The notes under the pieces were generated by a model. That model did not search any database. It saw only the letters and a list, made by a program, of their open reading frames with translations, and was not told the DNA's origin. A DNA stretch of 64,000 nt from Bullera alba (lineage: Eukaryota; Basidiomycota; Tremellomycetes; Tremellales; Bulleraceae): the NCBI GenBank assembly GCA_001600095.1, contig BCIX01000001.1, forward strand, positions 3,559,198 through 3,623,197, given 5' to 3'. Positions 10,842 through 23,600 of this stretch are shown here, in pieces (positions within the stretch are counted from its first letter, which is position 1; each line of letters starts with the position of its first letter). The position numbers and the translations under genes were made by a program.

Positions 10842-11156
10842 ACCTTCTCGAGCTGATGAGTTACAAACGTATAGATGGATCTCTCTATCGCTCGACAAAG
10901 AGGTGGACCAGCTTCATAACACAAGCATCCACGTGGAAGCCATGCGGGTGTCACGTGACTGCCACGTGCAAATGACTCGGGGCCTCGGGTAACGATTCCC
11001 GCAACCAGACTCGTCCGGATCTGGTCCGGTCCATCCTCCATCCATCATCGATCCATCTATACGACGAGTCGACAACGAGCGAGCGATGTAACTGCAAATC
11101 GTATCTCAGCAGACAATCTCATCAATACTCAAGCATCAAGTTTATCGCCATCCAGA
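10842..11156. promoter_or_regulatory. Divergent promoter with three CACGTG sites in 39 bp
   Basis: CACGTG occurs at 10930-10935, 10952-10957 (inside TCACGTGAC, 10951-10959) and 10963-10968, 90-130 bases upstream of the J-protein start and about 190-230 upstream of the CRAL-TRIO start. CACGTG is the core for bHLH factors and overlaps the ACGTG core used by unfolded-protein-response bZIP factors (Hac1/XBP1, TGACGTGG/CCACG). Which factor binds cannot be told from the sequence. Confidence 0.55.
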
Positions 11157-13229
11157 ATGCCGATCGCGGTCCCAACTGTCAAGCCATTCGAGGAGAAGTT
11201 TCGAGCCCGCAGGGAAAAGTACCAAGAGCATCTCGCCTTAACCCAGCGACTACAAGAGGACTTACGTCGCGACGCTGAAGAATTGAGCTCGCAAGAAGGA
11301 TGGGACCATGCCACGCTCCAAGGTGTAATGGGTTGGATAGGCGACACATCTAGTATCTACCGCTTCGCAAAGGTAATTTGACCTCTCTCACTTGCCAAGA
11401 CTCTCGCTGACAGTGCTGGTCAGCGTAATAGCTTCAACGAGGAGGACTCTTATGCCGCGCTCCTCACGGCAACAGCACATCGTGCTGAAAGGGCTCTGCA
11501 TCAACCTATCTCGACAATACCGCCATACTCCGAATCATCCTTCTTCTACATCCTGCCGCTGCCTCAATGTACGGACCGGCTCGGACGACCCATACTGGTG
11601 GTATCGATACGTGATGTGGTCAGAGGGGAAGATGGCACCCTGGACGATCTGAAAACCTGGTTATTCTGGGCACTTGAAACACTGCGGAGAACATTGCAAG
11701 ATTACTGGTCTCAGAGGCGTTGGAGCGGGAAGGAGCACGGGCAAGGCGGTGAGGGGTGCATAGTGATAATCGATGCGGCCGGAGCGGGTTACAAGAATCT
11801 GGTAAGCTGTCGCGTTTTTTGTTGCCAAATTAATGGGGCTGACTCGTATCACCAGGAGGCTGAACTCACGCCTACGCTCAGAGAGGCTTTCGGCGAGAAT
11901 TTTCCCGGACTGATGGATGCGGCGTACATTGTGAACACTGGATGGCTGCAGCGCCGCTTATGGGGGGTCGTGAAGAAGACTCTACCACAGGGTGCCCAAC
12001 AGAGTATGATACTTGTTGATCAGCCTTCGGAATTGGAAGAAGTGTTTGATCTGGACAAGCTACCGAAATGTAAGTTCAAGCACGGGTCGTGTCAAGATGA
12101 TCGTTAATTCCATCGCTCTGTAGCTCTCGGCGGAAGATCCGATTACGAATTCAGCCCCGACAACAATCCAATACTCCAATACTACCAGGAGCACACTCTG
12201 GAGTCCGCTGAGCCCTTCAGACCCCACCTTGACAAGAAAGCCATATCACGCAATGCGTCGCACTCGTCAATGGCCGACGTCTTCTACACTGCCAACAACA
12301 CCCCAGCTCCTAGCAGGGGCGCTTCTCGAAGGCAAAGCATCACAGAGCACTTTCCTGCTCGAGACGTGTTGTCGATGCGCGATAGCGGACAGGGAGAATC
12401 CGATCAACTCTCAGTGGAACACGGGCTGCGGCCTCTGTCAGAATTCAAGCTACACCTGTCATCGTCGCGCTTGTCGCAGATGCGTCGCCCACTCGGACCA
12501 ATTGATCAAACACAATCATCCAGACCGATACCACGCAGATTGCTCAAGCCGGCCATTCTTGATCGTGGCGGGTCAGGTAGCCGCCGACCGGCTCTCAGTC
12601 TCTCGACAAGCGAAACGACGAGGACCTATTCAGATAGGCTTCTCAGGCATCATGCTTCGGGTTTGAACAATCTCGAGTTCGACGACCCGGAACCGCAGGT
12701 CAACGCCACTGAAGCCATACCCGGAGTCGAGTCACCGGATCTCGCGGTAAGCCCCGGCTCCGCCACGTCCAATGTAATCTCCGCTTGGTCTCGCTCCATC
12801 AACCCGTGGTATGGCTACCCGGCAGTCCTTGTACCAGACGCTTCTGGCAGGATGTCGATTCGACCCAAGCACACTCGTAATCGCAAGCGGGACCTGGTCA
12901 AAACACTAGTCTTCCTGTTCCTCCTCAGACTGCAATCATGGCGAGTAGCCCTCGAGCGGACCTTCAGTATCTACCGCCCGACGTCGACAACGCCCAGACC
13001 CCCGATCACAGCAGCCCCAGATAATCCAACCGATGGGCTCCTCAAAAGCGCAAAGGTCGGACAAGGTCAGTCCACTGGTATAGTGAAAGAGAGGGGTTGG
13101 GATCGGGACTTCGTCTGGATGCTCATCGGCTTTCTCTTGATGAGAGGGTCTTGGACTCGTATAATCTCACAACCTCTTGATACTCTGGGTTTGGACCACA
13201 TCAGAGGATATCTCGGCTTGTCACATTGA
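11157..13229 (+). CDS. CRAL-TRIO (Sec14-like) domain protein with C-terminal membrane segment
   Basis: Four exons (11157-11372, 11424-11801, 11856-12069, 12124-13229) give 637 aa. Residues 1-100 look like the CRAL-TRIO N-terminal helical part (RNSFNEEDSYAALLTATAHR). The lipid-binding domain follows to about 270: ILVVSIRD, then GCIVIIDAAGAGYKNL, then FPGLMDAAYIVNTGWLQRRLWGVVKKTL, in the order seen in Sec14-type proteins. Residues 280-540 are Ser/Arg-rich and probably disordered. Near the end are two hydrophobic stretches (LVKTLVFLFLLRLQSW and FVWMLIGFLLM), which suggest a tail anchored in or lying on a membrane. A Sec14-like lipid exchange or sensing role at a membrane contact is inferred from the domain. 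The long tail sets it apart from the soluble Sec14/Csr1 proteins, and I do not know a named orthologue. Confidence 0.8.
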
Positions 13230-13467
13230 TAACATACACGTTGTAAACTATGCTCTGGATCTGTTGTGTGTACTCTGCAGGATGTATCAGTATGCAATAA
13301 CTGTGTAGAGCCCCATCGAGATGCTCGACTCGAGCGCTGAATGTAGCTCTTTCCGCCGCCACCTTTTCGCGGCAGCTTGTTTCAACGCGACTTTTGAAAC
13401 GAGAGCTTGCGATATCGATGTCAGTCGTTGACCTTACGCTTCACCTGCACTCTGTTCACTTCGAATC

Positions 13468-14992
13468 ATGGGAGTGGTCAGGCTGGGAGTATGCGTCGCC
13501 GGGGTGTATGCGACCTTCTTACTCTGGGCTATAGCTCAAGAGCGACGTGAGTGCCGCAGAGAGCTCTGAGGGGAAACGCTGACTGGGTCAACAGTCTCTG
13601 TGCCATTTCCCTCGAAACACTACCCCATCAAGCTTCAACCCACCTCGCGGGATGGATCCCATAGAGGCGACAAATTCCCCTCGCCTCTATTCCTCAACTT
13701 TGCACAAGCCCTAGCTTCATCGCTATCCGCCGTGGCGTACCTTGTATACTCGGCCTGGCGGGACGGTTCCATCCGAACCAGGTCACTTGGCTCGATATTG
13801 GGATGGTCGCAGATATCAGCTTCGGTGCGGGACGCGAGACCCATTCCCGCGGTCAAGAGTACACCGATGTTGCTAGCGGGTGACAAAATGCCGGAGAGGT
13901 TGGAAGTGAGAGGAAGCCGGAGGAGGAGCGAGTCGACCTTGAAAGCGGATTCTGCGGCGAAAGACGATCCGACCGCAGTCTCTACCAAAACCGATAATCT
14001 GGCTTTGAAGCCAAAGACACCATGGAGGAAGACGTTGCTCGTCCTTTTGCTCCAAGTAGCAGTCTTTCAGACGACAGCAGGCCCGATTGGCTTCTTGGCA
14101 TTGAATCACATTTCATACCCCACGATGGTGCTAGGCAAAGTAAGTACCGATTCTTGCTCGACAATGATGTCTAGTAACGGAAGGCATTACTGATTCGATC
14201 TTAGTCCTGCAAGCTTATCCCTGTCCTGCTCCTCAACGTTCTACTCTACAGACGGAAATTCTCGGCACACAAATACGTTGTTGTCGCCCTTGTCACTCTT
14301 GGAATCAGTCTCTTCACCTTGTTAGGCGACAAGAAGAAAAGCGGAGGATCCGATAGCAGCTGGGGCCTTGTCTTACTCCTTTTCAAGTGAGGACTGAAGC
14401 CCGTAGATGTAGTCATATGCTGACCGCCTACCTTCATCTTAGCTTACTCGTCGATGGCTTGACAAATTCGACACAGGATCAGATCTTCAGCACATACCCA
14501 GCATTCACCGGTCAACAAATGATGTTCACGATGGCTTTCCTTACACAGCTCATTCTTCTACCAATCTTATCATTGCCACTGCCAACTCATCCCGCCTCTC
14601 TGCTGCATTACCTACCCTTTCCTCTCAGCATGGATCTACGACCCGGTGTCCACACGGCTCCAATCGTGCTCGCACCTCCAGCGATGCTCGATTCAATCCG
14701 ATTCCTCATATCACATCCGGCTGCGATACAGCCCTTGGTGGCATATGCCGTCTTGGGCGGCCTCGGACAACTCTTCATATTCGAGACGATTCAGCACTTC
14801 GGAAGTTTGACACTGGTCATGGTCACCGTCACTCGCAAGCTGTTCACCATGCTCCTCAGTGTCGTCGTGTTCGAACACAAGCTGTCGTCGCCTCAATGGC
14901 TGGGTGTCGCTGTTGTCTTCAGCGGCATAGGCGTGGAAGCCGCTGTCAAGCAGAGAGACGTCATGAGGAAGGCAAGAAGAGACCCCAAGTAG
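13468..14992 (+). CDS. HUT1: HUT1-type UDP-galactose/UDP-glucose transporter
   Basis: This is an ER nucleotide-sugar transporter of the SLC35B/UAA family. Family members bring UDP-sugars into the ER lumen. Four exons (13468-13546, 13595-14139, 14205-14386, 14443-14992) give 451 aa. It begins with a hydrophobic helix ([20 protein letters not shown]) followed by QER, the usual family opening. Later family marks include [51 protein letters not shown] and the C-terminal [17 protein letters not shown]. The C-terminus is lysine/arginine-rich (MRKARRDPK), compatible with a KKxx-like ER return signal, though not a perfect one. About 120 residues of Ser/Arg/Lys-rich sequence between the first two membrane blocks are longer than usual. 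Confidence 0.92.
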
Positions 14993-15045
14993 ACCTATAG
15001 AGCATTACGATGACTACGACTACATTGACGAAATTTGGCAGACTT

Positions 15046-15996
15046 TCAAGTCCTCGGGTTGACGTATAGTCCCCAAAATGTGCCAACCATCTTGGACGCG
15101 ATGAGCAGGACCATCGCCGTGATTAGGCTAAACACAGATCAGTCAATCTTGACCCACATCTGACTGACTGGACTGACTCACAAGGCGCTCCCCATCCCCA
15201 AGTCTGCCCGATATCCCTCCAAATTGCGATCCGCCCATGAAATCCCCAGTCCGACTACAATCAAGGTCGGAAGGCACCATACCAGCACAAAGAAACTGGT
15301 CGAAAAGGAAAGGTAGCCGTTCCAGCTAATGTACGAGCACCAAGTCCCCGTTGACAATCCGGGCGGAGGTATCCATTTGTTCTTCTTTGGGTACTTGGGC
15401 TGCGGCTCGAGAGGGGGATCAATAATCGCTATCATGAGGGCCAGAAGCGTGGCGAACGCAGACCACGCCGCTAAGTCAGGGTTAGCACTGGTCGTTCAGG
15501 TTGCTTACTTAGGACGACGAAGAAGGAGGCTATGGACAAGGAGACCCGGATCGACCTATCCCTCGCCGTCAGCTACGCTTGTCACATCGCGGCAGAGATC
15601 GGCTCACTGTGGTAAGTGGATATTCAAGACTGGATCCCCGGGATCGGCATCTCGAGGCAGCCTCCAGAACGCCTTAGTGGTGCACACTGCTTCTTCCGCC
15701 GGGGTGAAGATTGACAGTTGCCCTCTCGCCGACGTCCACGTACACCATCCCCAATTCCCAAACCCGTACTTCACTGTCGAGCTCACCACTCCGGTGATAT
15801 CGGCCGCAGGAGGGATCTCCGAGATCTTGAGCAGCCAAAACCTGGCGGCGGCCTCGTTTGACCGCAGCCCATCTTCATTAGGCAGTGGGGCGTTGAGCAG
15901 CAAGAGCACGAGGAGGAATACAAGCGACACAAAGGCGAGTAGGATGGCCAGGATATGGGGTAACAGCCCTGAACGTCGTGGTTTGCCTTTCGACAT
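15046..15996 (-). CDS. SUR7/PalI-family four-helix membrane protein (copy A)
   Basis: Four exons (15996-15608, 15555-15509, 15470-15182, 15127-15046) give 268 aa. The protein has a cytosolic Lys/Arg-rich start (MSKGKPRR), TM1 (HILAILLAFVSLVFLLVLLL), a loop of about 100 residues with KYGFGNWGWCTW and a second Cys, then TM2-TM4. One N-terminal helix, a long extracellular loop with a GWCxW motif, and three clustered helices is the SUR7/PalI (Rim9) layout. Relatives sit in eisosome membrane patches or sense ambient pH at the plasma membrane. Copy B lies 264 bases upstream on the same strand with the same exon pattern (389/47/289/82 here, 383/47/291/113 there), so the two arose by tandem duplication. 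The precise role is not known. Confidence 0.85.
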
Positions 15997-16260
15997 GACG
16001 ATGGATGGTGGATGGCTGGCAGAGTAGCTGGAGATTCATTGATCTCAGTGGTACAGCAGGCGGCAAGCGACACTCCAAGTGACTCCCCAGGGAACCTAGA
16101 ATGCCGATCATCCACAAAGGATGCGGAGGGGGTGAGAGTGCAAAGGATCATTATACTGCCAATCAAACATCCTCCCGCCATCACTTCGCATCAAACTGGC
16201 TACAGTACTGGTTGCCAGACGGCTGCATACAACGAGGCTACGAGCTGGGTGCATCTCACA

Positions 16261-17252
16261 TCACTGGTACGGCTTAGGCGTCATCTTCCTATGCCACAGA
16301 CCGCCTGTCCAGATGACGATCAAAGCTCCCAACTGGAGACAGATCACTGCTATCAGGCTGTTCCCATATTCAGCTGATTGAACGATACGTGCTGATATCT
16401 TGGGAACTCACCAGAATGTACCTGTACCAAGCTTAGACCGATATCCGATCCCATTCACACCTTTATAATGGCTGACTGCGGCGACGGCGCAAGCGATCGC
16501 AGGGATGATCAACGCCGTCGAAGCCAACCACAGTCCAAATCCATACCAGAAACCCCTGATGAGACAAGCACAGCGGACTCGAATGTTCTTACTGGCCAGG
16601 ACTGAGGTGGCGTCCTTCTTGGCGTAATTTGGGAAGACGGGTGGGGCCTCGTCGTGGGGATACCTGAGCGTAAAGGAGTGCACGATCCAGAGTATGAGTC
16701 CGATCACGGCGGCTAGATTGGGGCCAGCATTTCAGCTCTAGACGTATCCGGGTTCGAGCCACTCACGTATGATCAGCAACACGGCGCAAGGGAACATCGC
16801 CTTAGCTACAGCACTGTAACAGTCAAAGGGTATCAGTGGCTGATATCAAGGAATAGACCATGGACTCACGGTGGAAGATTCAGATTGACCACATCATCCA
16901 TTGGCGGTGCACTATCAGGTATGGACCACGCCCCTCCTCCATTACACGTCGCCGTGTCGGTCAAGCCATCTATCGTGCTTCCCCAGCTGCACCATCCGAA
17001 AGTGCCGAAACCATACTTGACATGGCCGCGCACAGCATCTTCGGAGCCGGGCAGTGTGGTGTTGAGGGTACAGAGCCAGGCGGCAGTGCCCATCTGACCC
17101 ACAGGCGTATTGTCCGGTGCCCAACTCGGGTAGTTGTAAATGTATACGTAGAACAGGAGGATGAAGCTGATCAACAGCATGGTATTTGCCAAAGCGAACC
17201 ATAGGAACGGCAGCTTCGGGTTACGCCTGACATCGCCAGTTCGCCGACCCAT
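16261..17252 (-). CDS. SUR7/PalI-family four-helix membrane protein (copy B)
   Basis: Four exons (17252-16870, 16813-16767, 16712-16422, 16373-16261) give 277 aa. TM1 is LWFALANTMLLISFILLFYVYIY; the loop carries CTLN, KYGFGTFGWCSW and a further Cys (ATCNGGGAW); three helices follow. The C-terminal tail is basic (WHRKMTPKPYQ). Intron positions and phases match copy A, including a 47-nt second exon. The last donor is gtacat: a stronger-looking donor a few bases on (gtgagt) would break the frame. A tempting gtaaga donor in exon 3 with a 37-nt span also breaks the frame and was left unspliced. The two copies share the GWCxW loop and membrane layout, but the rest has diverged, so the duplication is old. 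Confidence 0.83.
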
Positions 17253-17660
17253 GGTGATGTGGTTGACAGTTGGATATCGAAGCTATCGAGGTAGCCTTGA
17301 GTACTAAAGCAACACCGCCCATCTCCTATCTCGTCACGATACCGGTCGGCCTCTGCCTGATGTGAACACGGATTACGGTCTCAAAGGAAGCGAGTGTGGT
17401 GCGAGACTGCAAAGGATCTACTACATAGATACATATCGGATGTACTGGTACAAAGACCGAGGTCGACCGTGCGTGCTCTATACTGATCGAATGGCATGGC
17501 GGCGTGCGGGTCATGAGTACATACAACAATGCGACATGTGTGAGTGCTGGGGTTGTGTGGAGTTTGTATCGGGGTCTAGTGTCCGGGTAACTGCTTTTCA
17601 TAAATCTTCAGAAGGCTGTCAAGGCGTCAGCCTTCAGGTCTCCTTGTCGATCTCCAGCAC
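17253..17660. other. Intergenic, SUR7-like copy B promoter and CSF1 3' UTR
   Basis: Four hundred bases between two minus-strand genes. A plus-strand ORF that runs across here (17362-18000) lies mainly over CSF1 exons and has no family likeness. Nothing else was seen. Confidence 0.45.
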
Positions 17661-20600
17661 TCACAGGTCCATGCCGTCCTCTAATGGGAGTGTGACGAAT
17701 CGATGGCTCAATGCGGGCAGCTCCTTGGCCATGGTCTTGAACTTCGGAATATACCTAGCCGCTTCGCCTGTACTTTTGCCCAAGGGTTTGAGATGTGGAA
17801 TCGGGGCAGCATTCGCCCATTCCGGATCACGAGGGCGATATTGGAGTGTGGTCGTCGGATCGGAAGTATCGGGTCTCGCAGCAGCGTCAGGCGTAGCATT
17901 GTTTGCCGGACGAGTGAATGTGGTGTCTATGCGGCGAGCGCGTGCTTCTTGCTGTTCGTCCAATCCGCTCAAAAGCCGGCGGAAGGCTTGTATAGCCTGA
18001 TCGAAGAAATTGGGCATGACTCCAATGTCACCATCGGTTTCACCCCAGATGAGCTCAAAGTCAAAGTCCAACACTGGTGGCTCGGGGAATTCGGACGAGG
18101 ACATGTTGAGTGTCTGAGAATATTGGCATTAGTACTGGTTTCAGGCAACATGACAGTGACTCACCATTGAGGGCAAAGACGCTACTGCGACGTGACCTTG
18201 ACGCCACGCTTTATCTATGAGATCCGAAGCTGACATGTCAGGTGACTCCTTGTTACCGGCCTTGCGACCGTCACAAGTATCCCATCTGACCATGGAAATG
18301 AGCAAGGCCAGGTCCCGCATCGGCAGCGACTCTCGTGACGTCTGTCTCTTGAGATCTGCCTCAACCCGCCCAATAACGAAGCGGTAAAAGTCGGCCACGC
18401 TCGTACTGCTGACACCTTCATACTCCTCGTTGAAAATGCCGATATCGATTCCAGCGAGATCGAAGCGCATGCGCTGGGCCGTGCGTAATGTTGGATGTGG
18501 GTTTCCAGCGATGGCGGTCCCGGTCCTCCTGGCGGTTTGAAGTATAGCAACGGCTACCTGGGACGGCTGAGTGAGTTTGCGGGCAACCTGGGTCTTGAAG
18601 ATCTCGGACCGTTGACTGGCAATACGCCGTTGAGTGTCCACCATGTCGAGCACAGAGTACAAATTGCCCAATAGTCGTGGGATGGCCAGCAGGCGAAGCA
18701 CGGCTTGCAACTGACCCGCTTTGACAGCAAAGGAAAGCAAGATTTGACTCTCGCCGCCCCGAGCCGCTTCCACATTCCAGTCGTCGGATAGAGTTACCAC
18801 AGCCGGATCCAGGCTGTTTGAATCAGTCCCACTCAGACAGTCTCGTCATATCACTCACTTGAAACGCAAAATGTTCATTTCGCCCAAGAACAATTTCCCG
18901 CTCAGTACATCGGCATTGATACTCATCGCCAGGACCGTCGAATGGGCCTTGTTCTGCGCTCTCGAGGATTGCCGTACCGTGTTGAAAACGATCCCTTCAC
19001 TGCACAACTCTCCCGAAACATCGCCTTCTGCGTAGACCTTGGTGCAGCCAATTTTGAGGTCGACTTCGGTTTGCTCGCCATTGGAAATTGTTCTCAATAT
19101 CACCGGCGTGATGGAGAGCTTTGTTTGGGAGATTGCGATATCGGCGTCAAAGTCGATCGCCCTGAAGCGGAAGAGCCCCGCCACAGCGAGCTTGCTCCCT
19201 GGCTCTTCCCGAGCCGACTTAGTCGACTGATTCGTGGCCTCTTTGCTGTGTTCCTTGGTATGCTCCGCAGCCTCTGGTATGGCATTCCGCAGCGGCGTAT
19301 CCAGCTTGGGCGCATTGTCGATCCAAACCGATCGGAAGATGAGCCATGCGCTGAAGGCATCCAATCGGAACTGACCGACTAGTTGCGTGTCAAGGACGAT
19401 GGACAACCCTTTGCCCTCTCGAGCTGTTTGCTGTGGATGTAGGGTGATCGAAAGCGCCATATCCTTCGCCCCTGCCTCTATACAGCTCCGACCTCGCTCG
19501 GCGAATTCATGACTCAAAGACGCAGTCACTCCCGACACAGACCCAACGACCGTCGAGATGCCTTGAGTGCCTAATGTTGTACTAGTCATGAAACCACCAG
19601 ACTCCCATTTTAGGTCGACATAGGCGTTTGAGTCTGGTGCGCATGATAATCTCAATTCGGACCTGTCGATGCGGATGGTGAAGCGGACCTTTGTATGGGC
19701 AGTGTTGACGCTCTCTACAGTGGCTGTGTCGTTTGTCTTCTCCAGCATATCCGCCTGTTTCTCAGCTACCTGCGCAACCAGTTGAGCAGTCTTGCGTGAA
19801 CGCTTTTCGATACGATTGACAATATCCACACAAAAGGGAAGGATCGAAGGCCGTAGGGTGTTTTTACTCTCGTGCACAGCCTGAGGATTTAGCTTGGCAC
19901 AAACGGTCCCAAACTCACCGTGTTGAAGATCAAAGTACTACTTTCTTCCACTTCCTCGCCGTTGGTGAAGGAATGATGGGCGCCAGTGTAGTCCAGCCAG
20001 ACTGAGATAGCGGGCAAGGTAAAGGTGTCATGCCATACCGCTCGTCCAGTCCGCGATCGGGGGTCGGATTCTGTGGGCGTAGCACCGGCTTGACGTTTGA
20101 TCGTTCGGTGCAGCTCCACCTTGCCGCTGTTGAAGGTGTACGACATGCGAACGATGATGCGTTGCTCTTGGCGGGACGAGGTCGCCGACTGCGGACCGTC
20201 GTACGCACTCTGTGCGGCTTCTGACGTCTCCCGCTTGAGCATTTCCGAGCGGTAGTGAGCCTCCAAGTCGACCAATCGCTCTTTACCTTGCTCGTAAAGC
20301 TCGATCAACTTGAAGACACCATCAATGACGTCTGGTGCCAAGGAGAGCTTAAAGTCGTCGGCCGAGCAATGTGCAGATAACGTCCATGTATCTGGCTTGG
20401 ACGACATTTGCGCCTGTGTGTCCAGTGACGGCAATCGCATGCAGTTAACCGAGGGGTGGTATTCGCCGGTGAAGTGTTCTGCTGCACCTTGGTCGAACCT
20501 ACCCACAGGGTCAGTATTCTAGCTTTCCGGAAACTTTTGTACTCACCTGTCGAGGAACTGTAGCGCCATCTGCTGGATCTTGAAGCGAGCTGTCTCGTTT

Positions 20601-23600
20601 CGCCGATTGTGGAAACTGATGAGCCTGACTGAGAGCAGCAGTGCCGGATTGACGGTTTGCTCTTTCGCCTTCAGATCGATCGTCGCGCTCTCCTCCAGGG
20701 GGATGGCCATACCGAAACCGACGACCTCGACTATGAAAAGGCGGCTAGCGAACCAAGACTCCTCTGGTTGGTCGAGTTTATCGGTACTGTCTAGACTCTT
20801 GAAGAGCTTCGCTGTAGCGGTCTTCACCTCTGCTACTTCGCTGCCTCGCTCATCACGGAGCGAGTGAATGTCGTTTTGCCAACTCCGGATCAGGTCCGAA
20901 AGCTCGCTGAGCGCTGCGACGTGCATGACGGTGTGTACGCGATTGAGGTAGACACTGAGTTGCGCAGAGCTGGTTCCATGTCTGGGTATCTCCTGCACCT
21001 CGACGTCGAGGATCATGTACGCCGAACGGTGTTTGCGAATAGGCTCGATGTTGTCGGTGATACCCGCTGTACCGAGGTGTCCGAGCGATAAACCAAAGTG
21101 ATCCACCTTGGCCCGCCACATCAAGGCTGCTTGCTCGGTAGATGTATTAGACACCTGACCGTTCAGCGATATCGCCTCGAATAAAAGGGTGGTAGCCACA
21201 TCGTCGGCTTGAAGACCAAATCGAACACCCGATACGCTGAGTCGGAGGTCGAGAAGAACTGTTTTGCTGCTCTTCGTAGCAGGAGTGGGCTCGTCGATGT
21301 AGTGTTCCGCGTGGAGTGATGTGCTCGATTGCCGGATTCTCAGCTCGGACTGGACTGTGGACTTGTACTCTTTGGTGATCTCTGCAATGTCCGCACCTAA
21401 TCTCTGGTAGAGTGAGAGCAGACGGTCCAATAGTGCCGGCTTGAGTACTCCAACGAAGAAGCCGAGGCTGATTGTGGCCGAGACGCGCAATTGTTCACCT
21501 TCGCTGCCGGTGGACCCAAGTACCGTCAAGGAGGGTAATTTGACAGTCGACGTGTCTCGACTCTTGACCTTTTTGACAGTGCTGTAGGCGCCGATGACCT
21601 GTGGACTGGCTCGGATGCCAAACTTCAAATCCCTACCGACTCCCTTCCCGGTGATGTAGATCTTGCCAATCTCCCACCTAACCCAAACCGCTTTTGCTGC
21701 TCTGACTTTGAGGTCTGCCGAGCCAAACGAGAGGTCCAGAATGACCTGAGAAGGAGGACCGGTGTCTACCGACGTGTCTGCCGATTTCGACATCAACGAG
21801 TCCAGTCTGTGCACTAAAGGTCGTATCTCTCTGTGCTGAGTGTTAGAACGTAACTGTATCGGCGCGCTGCTACCCAACTCACCCGTAGCGCTGGGTCTTC
21901 CAGTCTTTGGCGAAAGCTAGGAATGCCCTCAGCTGCGGTTTGCTATCAAGATCGAGGCGGCCTATGGCGAGAAGAACATTCGAGGTGAGGTTCTCGCCGT
22001 CCTTGGCTGTATGACAGTCCAGGAGGAGACGCGATTCTGACAGTCGTACGGCCAACATCAGTCGTTCAGACGGGTTCTTGGTATCAGGTGCCGTATCGGA
22101 TAGCTGGGAGAGAAGGAGTTCGGTCGAGCCGGCAGAAAAGGTGAGCTGTCGAGCTTGGCTGTTGGTAGTCGCGGATTCGGCTCTACTTGAGCCCAGCTTC
22201 TGAGACAGAGTCGAGTGGACCGATTGTATGCCCAGCCTTGATCTCAGACCTGATGCAGTCACTGATAAATTTGTGTCTAGAAGATGGACGTCGAGGACGA
22301 TTGCCGTTTGAGACTTTGACTCTGCTGGTGCAGATCGCGGCGGAGGCGGTATTTTAACTTGAGGTTGCCTCTCATCTATGACATCGAGAATGCGCTGGAT
22401 AGAAGGCACAAGACAGTCGTTGACATCGACGTCGAAATTGCGTAATGCGACCATAACTTGGTGTGTGGTAGTTCGCTTACCACCTCTGTATGCCTGCTCC
22501 GAGTGCAGACCAACTGTCAAGGTTTGAAGACGGACAAGACTGGATCCAGGCAATTGCGAGAGAGGCGAGCGATCCCAATACAGCATTGATAGGTCGATGA
22601 TGCTCAGCAGGATATAGTTCTTGCCCGATGGCCCTTTCTCCTCGGCCTCTCCCTCTTTGGACTTTGTTCCAAAGACGTGCTGGACGAATGCCTGCTGTAG
22701 CACCCAATCCTCTTGCCCCTCGAATGACTCGTCTTGCTTCGCGAGCTCGGCCACTACCAATTTCCGCAAGGTGTCGTCGGAGGGCCGGTAGAGCGCTATA
22801 TTGAGGTTGACGTGATTGAGCCAATGCCTCAGCCTGGCGAGCATCATCCAACCGGCGTCTCGGCGGATATTCCTCTGGTCCTCCACGTGCAGACCATATG
22901 CACTCTCGTACATGAATGTCGGATAGCTGGCGGTGATCCCATCCTGCTTGGCCGCTTCGATGATCCGGTAGAGCAAAAAGGCGCTGCTATTTGGCGTAGG
23001 AGTCATTTCGCCCAATCGATCGATGGATGGCTGCCAAGAATGTGCGATATCGCTGACGACTGATATGATCGAGGGCACCGAATTTCCTTCTACCGACAGC
23101 ACGGTGGAATGGAGTCTGTTGCCTTGATCGGATTTGCGCGCGCTGACACGCAAGTTTCGTACAGAAACGTGACCGAAGCGTGCCAATAAGCTGTCTTGGC
23201 AGTCGGCGAATCGGCTGGTATCTTGCAAGGAAATTCCAGTGACGGATTTTGGCTCTGCAAATACCTCCACGGTAGCAGAGGCCATACCGACGAACAGGTC
23301 CGTATCGGTTTTGCCGTCTTCGCGGGGTGAAGTGGTCATGTTGACGTGATTGCCCTTCAGTGCGATCTGGATCGCCGCCGCAGAGTCAGAGCTGGTGGTC
23401 TTTGCGTTCAAGGAGATATCCCTGGTGACCAAGTCGAGCAGAATCATTTCTCGCGTGCCTCCAGAATCCACCACGCTGTCCACCTGCTTGATAAGAAGAC
23501 CATCAATGATGCCTTCCACCGATGGCTACCAGGGAGGGCTGTCAGTCAAGTAAAATAGGAACGTCGGGGCAATTACTCACAGTCGTTGACAGCGCTGACC

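Noticed and set aside
16560..16610. 37-nt intron inside exon 3 of SUR7-like copy B (gtaaga ... catcag)
   Set aside because: It would shift the frame and destroy the TM3 helix, so the exon was kept whole.
16741..16800. T-loop-like ggttcgagcc near 16751
   Set aside because: It lies in an intron of SUR7-like copy B and has no acceptor stem or anticodon arm around it.
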